Below, in pieces: positions 16,421 through 25,150 of a stretch of 64,000 nucleotides of DNA (position 1 is its first letter; each line of letters begins with the position of its first letter). Made by a program: the position numbers and the translations under genes. The notes under the pieces were generated by a model that searched no databases, was not told the DNA's origin, and worked only from the letters and a program-made list of their open reading frames with translations. This stretch comes from Anaerolineales bacterium (lineage in GTDB: Bacteria > Chloroflexota > Anaerolineae > 4572-78 > J111). Location: the NCBI GenBank assembly GCA_015075185.1, contig JABTUW010000004.1, positions 496,001-560,000 of the forward strand. The letters are read 5' to 3'.

Positions 16421-18742
16421 ATTGGAAACCGCTGTCACAAAAGGAGAGCGGCCGAGCAGGTAATCAGCCACAATTTTGGCGACCTGGGCCGCGCCGTTTT
16501 CGTTAAAGTGTAAGTCATCATAGAAAACAGTGGTGTCTTTAGGCAGCGCCGGGGCCAGGTCAAGACATTCAACCTGGCGCTCCTGGCAAACCTCCAGTAG
16601 TTTCTGATTATACTTGGCCATCCCCTCGGCCATCGCCTCAACCGAGTAATAAAATTTACGGCCTGAACTCCAGCCAAACCAGAGTAAATCTTTCTCCGCC
16701 GGGGTTAAATCCGGGCGGTACATGCTGGGCTGGGTGAGTAAAATCAGGCGAACGCGATGGGCCTGGGCCAAATCAATAATCGTGTTCAAATTGCTGCTGT
16801 ACTCACCCAGGCCGGAGGTCAAATCCGGCAGTGTTTCTTGAAGCGGCGCATTCTTTCGCTCTTTGCGCCGGTTGTTATAAATTTTGCCGACATCGTCCTC
16901 TACCTCGATGGCTGTGGTTGTGTTTAATTCGGTTTGTGACTGCCATAAGGTAGCTATCAGGCGCCCAATGGCGGTCTGTTTGTAGTAAGGTACATTCGGG
17001 TCGTACTGAGGCAGCACCCGAAAAGCATCCCGCATCACCTGGGAGAGGTTGCCTGGCTGGGCTAAATAATTGGGGGTGTAGCCATCCCCGCGAGCCAGCC
17101 TTAAATTTAAATCGTTGCCGCCGACGAGCAGAACAGCCGTGTCAATATGGGGATACTGCGCCAGCAAATGGCGGAACTGCAAAACATGTTCACGACTGGT
17201 GTTGCCGCTTTTGCCGACATTGCCCACCCAAACCGACAGGTTCTTATCGTTCTGGTTCAAGCGGTCTTGCACAAGCTGGGGCCAGGCTTCGCTTTGGTCC
17301 AGGTAGAGACACTCGGTGGTGCTGCCGCCAAAAACCAGAATACGGTAATCGTCATCCGGCGAAAACTCGCTCCCTCTCATTCCTTCGGAATTGGTAATGA
17401 AGTGAGACTCGCCCGTTATGCCGGGCATGGTTCCGGGATAAGGGTTGAAAACGGAGTGAATGTTTGGATGCCGGACATAGTACTTGTCAGCCGGAGGCAG
17501 GTAGAGCCTCAAACCGCCTTCAGCCAACCCCAGGGTGAGGAGCAGACTACACGCGGCGATATTGAAGTTAGCCAGGGGGCCGGGCCGAAGCCGGCGGGTC
17601 AGGCTGCCCAAGACCAAGCCCCCCACGACAGCGCCGTAAAAGACAATTAACTCATTTTCCAGCCAGGGCATGACGGTTACCCAAGTCAAGGGGATGGAAA
17701 CCGGGTTAACCAAAGTAATTCGGGGTGACTTGTCGGAGCTACTGGGCGTAAATCTAACCCCTTCCTCGACCAACGCCGCAGCGCCGGAGTCTACCCGGAA
17801 CAGGTTAAGCAGTTTCTCTCCGCTAAATTCCTCGCCTTGATAGCCGGGTATCCCCCTCAGACTGATTTTCTTAATAACCGCAGCAAAATTGCCCCCCGGG
17901 TCCGGCTGGATAGACAGACCTATTTCTTTTCCCAGGAAAGCCCGCAGTGGCAAGTAAGCCCGCCAGACAACCGGCGCGCCAGCCGGCAGGGTAATACCCT
18001 TGAAGCCCAGGGCCGGCGTGGAAAGGTCAAAAAGCTGCTCAAAGCCATTCCAGCGGATCATGACCTGGCCGGCCTGATGGTGTTCGGCAAAAGCCAGGGT
18101 GAGTGGGCCGGCGGCTGGCCCCGTCCAGCGGAGCGTGGCCGGCTGGCTTTGCCGTGAGATCCAGACCGGCTGATTTTGGTAAGCGCCCCAACTGATCTCC
18201 CGCTGATTCCAGCCCGCATCGGCCTGAAATTCGGCAGAAGGAATAGCCCTGCCGTCGGGCCAGGTTGCCTTGACTAACAAAACTTCATTGGCGGTCGTAT
18301 CGTGGCTCTGGGCCACAACTTCCAGCGAGGCGGGCAGGGCCGTCCCTACCGGTAAATTAAAAGGAACGTGCCAATCCTGGTCGTTGCTCGTCCAGGTTGC
18401 CGCAAAAATGTTCGGCGACCAGGTATTTTCAGCGTAGAGTTCCAGCATTACTCTGGACAGCCCCTCGGGCGTCGTCAGCAGCCAGGCGGTTAGACCACCC
18501 AGGACAAGGCCAAGGCCGATCGTCAGCCGATGCTGGCGTGAAAAGCTATCTTGAACGCGGTGGAAGCCCTGGAGGATGGCTAACCAAAATAAAACGAAAC
18601 CCGCCGTTAAACCGGACCAGGCCATTAGCCAGGCGGCCAAACTTAACGATTGGGTAGAAACGAAAACAGCTAAAGTACGCCAGGCCGACAGCGTTGAGAC
18701 GAGCAAAATCGCCAGGATAACAACGAACTTTTTTGGGGCCAT
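16418..18742 (-). CDS. Membrane-anchored SGNH/GDSL-family hydrolase, copy 2
   Basis: 774 residues, with the same architecture as 7426-9807: N-terminal helices (about 8-28, 35-58, 72-92), a beta-rich region (about 97-350), two helices (about 360-410), then the SGNH domain. Catalytic residues: Ser474 in GGST, Asn508 in VGN, Asn543 in GGND, and Asp742/His745 in DDLH. Long stretches are shared with copy 1, such as STTECLYLDQ, KSxxTSREH and PKDTTVFYD, so the two are ancient tandem paralogues. GGND is closer to the classical GxND block than the GFND of copy 1. It lies 6 bp downstream of the GT2 gene stop and upstream of the small membrane genes. Likely acts on acyl groups of the surface glycan; substrate unknown. 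Confidence 0.85.
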   Translation of the reverse strand: MAPKKFVVILAILLVSTLSAWRTLAVFVSTQSLSLAAWLMAWSGLTAGFVLFWLAILQGFHRVQDSFSRQHRLTIGLGLVLGGLTAWLLTTPEGLSRVMLELYAENTWSPNIFAATWTSNDQDWHVPFNLPVGTALPASLEVVAQSHDTTANEVLLVKATWPDGRAIPSAEFQADAGWNQREISWGAYQNQPVWISRQSQPATLRWTGPAAGPLTLAFAEHHQAGQVMIRWNGFEQLFDLSTPALGFKGITLPAGAPVVWRAYLPLRAFLGKEIGLSIQPDPGGNFAAVIKKISLRGIPGYQGEEFSGEKLLNLFRVDSGAAALVEEGVRFTPSSSDKSPRITLVNPVSIPLTWVTVMPWLENELIVFYGAVVGGLVLGSLTRRLRPGPLANFNIAACSLLLTLGLAEGGLRLYLPPADKYYVRHPNIHSVFNPYPGTMPGITGESHFITNSEGMRGSEFSPDDDYRILVFGGSTTECLYLDQSEAWPQLVQDRLNQNDKNLSVWVGNVGKSGNTSREHVLQFRHLLAQYPHIDTAVLLVGGNDLNLRLARGDGYTPNYLAQPGNLSQVMRDAFRVLPQYDPNVPYYKQTAIGRLIATLWQSQTELNTTTAIEVEDDVGKIYNNRRKERKNAPLQETLPDLTSGLGEYSSNLNTIIDLAQAHRVRLILLTQPSMYRPDLTPAEKDLLWFGWSSGRKFYYSVEAMAEGMAKYNQKLLEVCQERQVECLDLAPALPKDTTVFYDDLHFNENGAAQVAKIVADYLLGRSPFVTAVSN

Positions 18743-18748
18743 GGGGAG

Positions 18749-19543
18749 TTAGGTAAACCTGTATTTCAACAGGGTGTAAATAGCCTCGATGCCATCACGC
18801 CAGGAGATTTTTTTGCCTTCTTGGGTGGTGCGGGGATTATAGGCAATCGGTACTTCGTGGATGGTATAGCCGGCCTTCAAAATCTGGGCGGTGATTTCCG
18901 GCTCAATATCAAAACCGACACAACGCAGACGAAGATTCTTAATTACCTCGGCCTTGAAAACTTTATAGGCCGTTTCCATATCTGTCAGATGTCCCCCGTA
19001 AAGCAAGTTGGTCAGGCTGGTGAGAAAACGGTTAGCCAGCCGTGTTTTCAAAGAAATGTTTTTATTCCGCCCCTTAAACCGCGATCCATAAACCACGTCG
19101 GCCTGCCCGGTCAGGATGGGCTGGAGCAGGTGAATATACTCAGCCGGGTCAAGCTCCAGGTCGGCATCCTGGATAATGACTACATTACCGCTGGCGTATT
19201 TGAAGCCAAAGCGGATGGCCGCACCTTTGCCCAGGTTGATGGCCGAGGCGTGGACTTTGATCAACTCGCTGTGAGCCAGCCGTTCCCGCTCGATGATTTC
19301 GGCGCTACCGTCCGTGGAACCGTCATCGGAGATGATGATTTCTTTCTGGAGGGGGTCCAGGTCAACCGCCAGAACCCGGTCAATCACCTCTTTGATGGTG
19401 GACTGCTCGTTATAAACAGGAATTACCACCGAGAGCTTGCCATAAGAGGTGGGTATTGAATTCGCTAGATTTGGCAACACATTAATCACCGGCGGAAACA
19501 GGTCAACTTCATCTGAATTTAGATCTGCTTGTTTAATGGTCAT
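18749..19543 (-). CDS. GT2 polyprenyl-phosphate sugar synthase (DPM1-like)
   Basis: 264 residues and no C-terminal membrane helix, so the soluble DPM1-like type. Features: VVIPVYNEQ (39-47), SDDGSTDGS (72-80), the metal-binding QDADLELDP (125-133) and a late INLGKGAAI motif. The family transfers mannose, glucose or other sugars from a nucleotide donor to polyprenyl phosphate on the cytoplasmic face. The resulting lipid-phosphate sugar is the donor of GT-C enzymes, so it fits as donor supplier for the surrounding array. Its ATG overlaps the stop of the upstream GT-C gene by 4 nt and it lies 6 bp before SGNH copy 2. The sugar cannot be decided from sequence. Confidence 0.88.
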   Translation of the reverse strand: MTIKQADLNSDEVDLFPPVINVLPNLANSIPTSYGKLSVVIPVYNEQSTIKEVIDRVLAVDLDPLQKEIIISDDGSTDGSAEIIERERLAHSELIKVHASAINLGKGAAIRFGFKYASGNVVIIQDADLELDPAEYIHLLQPILTGQADVVYGSRFKGRNKNISLKTRLANRFLTSLTNLLYGGHLTDMETAYKVFKAEVIKNLRLRCVGFDIEPEITAQILKAGYTIHEVPIAYNPRTTQEGKKISWRDGIEAIYTLLKYRFT

Positions 19544-21747
19544 TGATTGGATTGGTTTGAAATGATAATTCGAGTCAATTCAACCGCATTCTCGCCGGTC
19601 GTATCATTCTTCACCGGCAGACGGGCCAGGGTTTGAGGGTCGTACAAACCAGCCAACAAACGATACTGCCCGGCTGGTAATTGAGAGGGCAGCAGCAGTT
19701 GGCGTTGGTCGTTCAGCGAATCGCCCACCCACCAATGCGAAGGGGGGGGAGATGGCGTAAAATCAACTTGAGCAACGGTTTGATTTGCCTCATTGCGCAG
19801 GTGGAGAAACGTGGCGTAGTTGGTGGAGATAGGCGCTAACACGTGCCAAAAGAGGGTGAGCTGCAACGGCTGGCCAGGGAAGGGTTGTTCCGGGGTAAGG
19901 GAATATCCCTGTAAGAGCACCTGGTTCCCCAGCTCGGCGCTGAGCAAATGGGCTGGGGTAAGGACGAGGGGCGGCTCAGCCAGGTGCTGCCTGACCTGGG
20001 CTAGCTGCTCTTTGGCCGTTTCCCGAGACGGCATGACCCGTTCCGCTTGAGCCAGGCTGGCCGCCGCGGCGGAAGTCTGCCCGGAGAGGGCCTGCAGGTC
20101 GGCCAGGCGGATTAACAGCGCAAACTGAGTGTTGGGGTCCTGAATCATAGTCTGGGTTTTGCTGAGAGCCTGGCTTAGGGCAGTCGCTGCATTCTCAGCC
20201 GTGAAGGGGCCGAGGACCAGCGTCCGGCCCAGTCCCTCAAAAGCGGTAATTGACTTATCGCCCTCCGCGCCAAGCGACTCCGGTACCCCCCACAAGACCA
20301 CCCAAACCCTGGGATTACGGTCCAGCAGGATCGGGTTTTCAGTAAAGGCCCGGCGCGAGGCGATGGTATAGAGGTTATAAATGGGGTAGATAAACTGCCT
20401 TTGCTGCTCCAGGCGGTAGGTTAGATTGCGCGTGCAGGTATCGGTACCGGGCAGGTCGTCGGCTTCCCAACCATGCTGAAACGGCTCACACACAATCAAA
20501 TCTCTGGCGTCAGCCTGTCCGGCTAAAAAGTTTGAGACAGCCTGCCAATTCCCGTAAGTTGCCCCATTCAGGTAAGCGGTAATGGAGATGAATGAAATGA
20601 GGAGAATCACGACCAGGCTCGCGCCTAAAAAACTTTTTTCGGCGGCCGGGTTGACCCGCCTGACTCTCTGCCGCAGCGCTTGCCAGCCCACCCCGGCCAG
20701 AATCATAAAAGCCGGTAACATATAAACAATGTAACGCTCGCGGACGTAGAACCAGGGGATCAGGATCTGGCTGATTGTGGCTAACAGAATGGGCAAGACA
20801 AGCCAACCGGCCAAAAGACCGGCCACCTCCGGCTTGATCCGGATCAGGTGAATGAGGCCCACGCCAATCAAAAGCAGGAACAACAACCAACTCCAGGGCC
20901 AGACCGAACCGCTGTACTCTTCAAATACGGCCAGATAGGGTGAGAGAGTCGCCCACAACGAAGCCTCTGAAACCACAAAATGGGAGTCATCGGCGACAAA
21001 GTTACGAAAGAACTGCGGCAAAATCGGAGTGAAGAGCAAAATAGCGACCAACAGGCCGCCCAATCCACCCAGCAGGGGCGGCAAAATCTGCTGCTGAAAA
21101 AACTCCCCGGCTGAACGGGGACGCTGGTGCCAGGCTCTCAACAGCAGCCAGACGGCCACAACAATTCCCTGAGTTGCCAACAAGGTAGTGGTGAACAACT
21201 GATTGTAAATGGACAGGCCCGAAATCAGGGCAAAAAGCAGCCAGTCGCGCCAGCGAGCGCGGGGCGTAACCGGGTGGGCGCCCATACCGCGCCACAGAAA
21301 ATAGGTCGAAGCGACCGCAAAAAAAATCATCGCCGAGTAACCCCGGATGCGATGCGAAAACAGCATATGATAACCGGAGAAAGTAAACAGCAGCGTGGCC
21401 GCCAGGGCGTAATTCTGCCCCAGCATTTTCTGGACAGCCTTATAAGTGACCGCCAGCGTCAACACGGCAAAGACTACTGCCTGCCAGCGCAGGATAAACA
21501 CCTGCCCGCCCACCTGGTTTGACAACCAGATGAAAATATTGGCAAAGGCGTGTTCGGGAAAGCCATGCATGGTGGTAATGGTCAGCAGTTCCCCGAAGCT
21601 GACCGGCAGAAATTTGTCAATCACATTGCGTTCGTCGGGGCTGACACTAATATCATTGAGGAAACTAATCCGAATGGCAAAGCCAATTAGAATCAGGCCA
21701 AAGACGGCGTATTTTTTCAAGAAAGACATTTTAGACATTACCGGCAT
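19540..21747 (-). CDS. GT39-like membrane glycosyltransferase with helical linker and one beta-sandwich module
   Basis: 735 residues from the first ATG; in-frame ATGs at codons 4 and 7 are also possible. Asp38-Glu39 lie in SVSPDERN after the first helix. The second loop reads SHRIRGYSAMIFF (about 134-146), the same type as 3066-5309. After the last helix (near 385) comes a soluble region containing CEPFQHGW, an Ala/Leu-rich TPR-like segment (about 530-600) and one beta-sandwich module (about 615-735) with LLLPSQLPAGQYRLLAGLY. Its stop overlaps the GT2 start, consistent with donor synthase and transferase being made together. Substrate unknown. Confidence 0.85.
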   Translation of the reverse strand: MPVMSKMSFLKKYAVFGLILIGFAIRISFLNDISVSPDERNVIDKFLPVSFGELLTITTMHGFPEHAFANIFIWLSNQVGGQVFILRWQAVVFAVLTLAVTYKAVQKMLGQNYALAATLLFTFSGYHMLFSHRIRGYSAMIFFAVASTYFLWRGMGAHPVTPRARWRDWLLFALISGLSIYNQLFTTTLLATQGIVVAVWLLLRAWHQRPRSAGEFFQQQILPPLLGGLGGLLVAILLFTPILPQFFRNFVADDSHFVVSEASLWATLSPYLAVFEEYSGSVWPWSWLLFLLLIGVGLIHLIRIKPEVAGLLAGWLVLPILLATISQILIPWFYVRERYIVYMLPAFMILAGVGWQALRQRVRRVNPAAEKSFLGASLVVILLISFISITAYLNGATYGNWQAVSNFLAGQADARDLIVCEPFQHGWEADDLPGTDTCTRNLTYRLEQQRQFIYPIYNLYTIASRRAFTENPILLDRNPRVWVVLWGVPESLGAEGDKSITAFEGLGRTLVLGPFTAENAATALSQALSKTQTMIQDPNTQFALLIRLADLQALSGQTSAAAASLAQAERVMPSRETAKEQLAQVRQHLAEPPLVLTPAHLLSAELGNQVLLQGYSLTPEQPFPGQPLQLTLFWHVLAPISTNYATFLHLRNEANQTVAQVDFTPSPPPSHWWVGDSLNDQRQLLLPSQLPAGQYRLLAGLYDPQTLARLPVKNDTTGENAVELTRIIISNQSNQ

Positions 21748-21760
21748 TAAGCCTAGATCA

Positions 21761-21861
21761 TGTCATTTCGAGCGACGAAGGAGCGAGAAATCTCTACAGC
21801 CTTACTTTTTAGCATAGCTTCAAGGGATTCCTCGTTCCGCTCCGCTCCACTCGGAATGACA
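21761..21861. repeat. Long imperfect palindrome with TGTCATTTCGAG ends
   Basis: The left end TGTCATTTCGAG and right end CTCGGAATGACA are complementary with one mismatch. The inside has further complementary GAGCGAGAAATC/GGATTCCTCG-like parts. The size and ends suggest a MITE-like or REP-like mobile palindrome. No coding capacity. Confidence 0.65.
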
Positions 21862-22059
21862 TAAGAACCCTAATTTTTATTTCCGATGAACTCTTTTGTT
21901 AATACTCGAAGGTGCATACTTTACCAAATTACTAAAACAGTTCAATCGGATTTCAAAAGTTGACAACATAAAACGTAATGCGTCATGCGTAAATTTATGT
22001 TTTACGTTTTACAGATTTGAACCCGCAATCCCACGAAATCCAAAGAACCAAAAAGTGTG

Positions 22060-22101
22060 GCTTATTTTAATCTAGCCCAACTTGCCTCGCAAATCCCTTT
22101 A
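22060..22101. repeat. Duplicated downstream flank, copy B
   Basis: Matches 16378-16420 with a few substitutions and lies 24 bp from the stop of the frameshifted GT-C gene. Confidence 0.7.
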
Positions 22102-22124
22102 CGGTTGAAAAACCGGCGACCTGC

Positions 22125-25100
22125 TTAGCGAATTTCAACCTGGCCCAGCGTCACATGATCGTCTCCGCTGGTCAGGAGCGGGCGCACGCCGGTTTCAGCC
22201 GAATAGAGACCCACCAACAGGCGATAGCGTCCCTCCGGCGCGTCACCGGGGACCGGCAGCGTGTGTTTATCTTCAACGATCACTTCCGGCTGCCACCAGG
22301 GGGTAGGATAGGCGCCGGCCCGCGGCAGGGCGTCACTTTGAGCAACGATCTGGCCTGCTTCGGTCAACAAGTGTACAAAAACCACAAAATTCTCGGCAAT
22401 GGCCTGGTTGGTTTGCCAGAAAAGGTTGACGGTTAGATTTTCGCCGGGCCGCACCGGCTGCGGGGCAAGGGTATATCCTTTCAAGGTAACTCCGTTTTGC
22501 CAGGCGCTATTGACCGGGGTCACTGCGGCCAGGGAGGGCCACTGCTCCGGCGGGAGGGTAAAGTGGGCCACCACCGGGCCAAGTTCCTCCCCGGCGGCAT
22601 CCGTTGAACGCAGGCTGATGTCGCTGCTGTTTTTCAGGGTTACTTCAACCTGCGCCGCCAGGGGACGCTCCAATTCGGCGGCCAGCTCGAATTGATGCTC
22701 GGTAGAGCTTACTTCACCCGCCAGCCATTTGTCTGCGGGCAGCTCAGCATCAACCCGTCCCAAATTGAGGCTGCGGCTGTCGGCCAACTGCACGGTCAGC
22801 CGCAGGGGTTCCAAGCCTTTTTTGAGCGGCTGCCAATAAAGGGTCAGCGTGACCGGCTGGCCGGGTGCGGGTGCAGCCGGTTCAAGATGGTAGGCCACGA
22901 GTTTAAGCTGATTATGGTAGAGGCGATCCAGTCCTTGAGCCTCGCCAGGCACACTTTGCCCGGCAATGGCCGCCAAACGTTCAGCTTCGGGTGTATCCTT
23001 GATTGTCCCGCCCGGCAGGATTTGGGCCGCATAGTGACCCTGGGGAAAACGAAAAGATTCCACCGGGGATGCAACGGATGGCGATGAAGGGGTTGAGGCG
23101 GCCAGCCCGAATTCAACGGTATAGAAACCCGGCACTAAGCCCTCACCTGCTGGCGAGCAGAGACTTTCGACGTAGGCGCCGGTCGTTTGAGCCTGGGTCA
23201 GAAAAGCAGGATCAGGCTGGCATACCACCCAATCACCGCCAGCCGCCTGGCCCACCAGCCGGACCACTAGCCGTCGCCCGGCTGGGAGACCCAGATTTTC
23301 CCACAGCAAGCGGAGGGAGGGCTGGCTGACTAGTTCACCGCTCTGTCCCGCCTCCCAGCTATATCCCAATAAGGCTGCCTGGCCGGGAAAGACGCTTACC
23401 TGAGGGTCGGCGGGGGTGGTAATAGGAATAGGGTAAATCCAGGCGTAATCAATGCCGGCGATGGTCACAATTTTTTCCGGGGTGCGGGCCTGGAAGTAAT
23501 CAATAAAGCCGGGGCTGGGTTCCTGCCGGCGCTGCACCTGCTGAATATAGAGCACCACATAATCGGCCTGGGTCCAGCGGCCATCCGGCAAGAGCGAAAT
23601 TTGCTCTCCTTTGAAGCCCAGCATGTTATGGGTAAAACGTGAAGCGACTACCAAGTTACGGCTGCCCGGTTTAGCCGCGAGATAGGCCCCAACCTGGTCC
23701 ATACCTTCCCCCCAGCCGATGCGCATCGTGCGCACAGCCGTCGCGCCGCCGCCCAGCAGAGGGTTGAAATAAGAGTAGTAATAAGGATGGTGCGGCAGAA
23801 TAGTTGCCAGTTGGACAATAAGCAGGCCCCCCACCAAGACCCAGCCGAGGTAAGGAGTCAGGGGTAAGGACACGAAGTGGGGAGTGGGGAGAGTTGGGCT
23901 GCTTTCAAACCGTTTTTTTAACCATTCCCCCAGAGAAACCAGCCCTATCCCGGCCAGAATGTCTATACTGAGAAAGATGGGCATTAAGTAGCGATCCTGC
24001 TTATGGCTGCCGGCGGTCATGGCTAACGAATAAACAAGAACATAAATAATGAAGATAAGGCCGGCTTTGCGGGTAAAGGCGCGAGAAGTGGGATAAAGGA
24101 ACAGGCCGAGCAGAGCCAGGGGCGTGACGCGCATCAGAAAACAAAGGGATAAAATATAAAACCGGGGTCGGCGTCGGCATAGGTTTGGCCCATGAAGAAT
24201 AGGTTGACCCCTTCTGCGCCGACCTTGCGGGTGGTGTAATCGTATACCAGGGTCAGCGTTTCCAGGGAGATAACCCACATCGCCGGCCAGAGAAGAAACC
24301 AGGTCAAGCCGGCTGCCCCGGCCCAAAGCAGGCCAAACTTAAACAGGGAGAAAAAAACAGAAAGTAAGGAGTACGCTTTTCCTTCTTCAGATGCTCTGCT
24401 GGCATAAATAAACAGGCCAATCAGCGCTACCGCCGGTAGGATGGTCAACGCCTGAATTTTGGTCAGAAAACTTAGCCCGCCCAGAATACCGGAGATAATG
24501 ACATAACGCCAGCGGGGTTGGCGATAATAGAAAATGAGAGCCAGAATGGAGAGGGTCAACAGGCCGGTGATGACCGCTTCGGCCCGGTTGACCCGCGAGT
24601 CGCTCAGGTAGAAAGGGTCAAGGGCAATCAGCAGCGCGCTGACCAGCCCTATCCGCCGGCCAAACAGCCGCCAGACTGCCCCAATAATCCCCAGAGCCAG
24701 CATGATATTCAACAGAACAAGCGGCAGGCGCTGCTGATACAAAAAAGCAGGGCGCTCCCATTCATGGAGAATCAGGTAAAGGCCGGGTTCACCGATCCAC
24801 TGCCCGGCGGCCACAGAGCGCCGGGCGGCTTCCAGCAAAATCCAAATAGTTTCGGCCCAGACCGGCACAATGCCGGGATAACCATCGCCGACGAGAGTCC
24901 CCGCCAGGTCACCCCGGCTGAGGGCATAGACAAAATCTTCGGCCCAGCGCCAGCGGTCAGCTTCATCCACAATCAGGTACTGGTTAAGCGCGGTCAGCCG
25001 GGGCAGAGCCACCAGGAGAAGCAGGCCAATCAGGCTCAGCAGGTTTGGCCAGTTTTCCAACTGGAGAAACGATGAGAAAGTTTTGGAGCGCCCATCGGAT

Positions 25101-25132
25101 GGGCGGGGATTTTTAATCGGCAGGGTCGTCAA
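22125..25132 (-). pseudogene. GT39/ArnT-like glycosyltransferase split by a single-base frameshift
   Basis: Two overlapping frames together make one normal GT-C gene. The N-terminal part (25132-24134) has Asp56-Glu57, a PGIVPVW motif, SRVNRAEA and LLWPAMW, and stops just after DADPGFIFYPFVF. The C-terminal part (readable from about 24148 to 22125) resumes with CFLMRVTPLALLGL, exactly what follows FYP in the paralogues. Losing one base near the CCC at 24146-24148 explains the break. The rest includes GWGEGMDQVGAYL and three beta domains (from about 23390, 22925 and 22520). The reading frame is otherwise free of stops, so this is either a recent mutation or a sequencing/assembly error in a short homopolymer. 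Programmed frameshifting is unlikely because no slippery heptamer is in phase. Confidence 0.8.
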
Positions 25133-25150
25133 CTTAAAATCTCATATTGG

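Larger units (their letters stand above)
21748..22124. other. 377-bp intergenic region filled with repeats
   Basis: No gene is visible. It holds an imperfect long palindrome (21761-21861), a tract of AAAACGTAA/ATGCGT units that folds back on itself (about 21968-22012) and copy B of the duplicated flank (22060-22101). It separates two minus-strand GT-C genes. A promoter for 19540-21747 may lie here but I cannot point to a convincing one. Confidence 0.7.

Noticed and set aside
24134..24160. Programmed ribosomal frameshift in the split GT-C gene
   Set aside because: No X-XXY-YYZ slippery heptamer is in phase and no paralogue has such a shift; a one-base loss is simpler.
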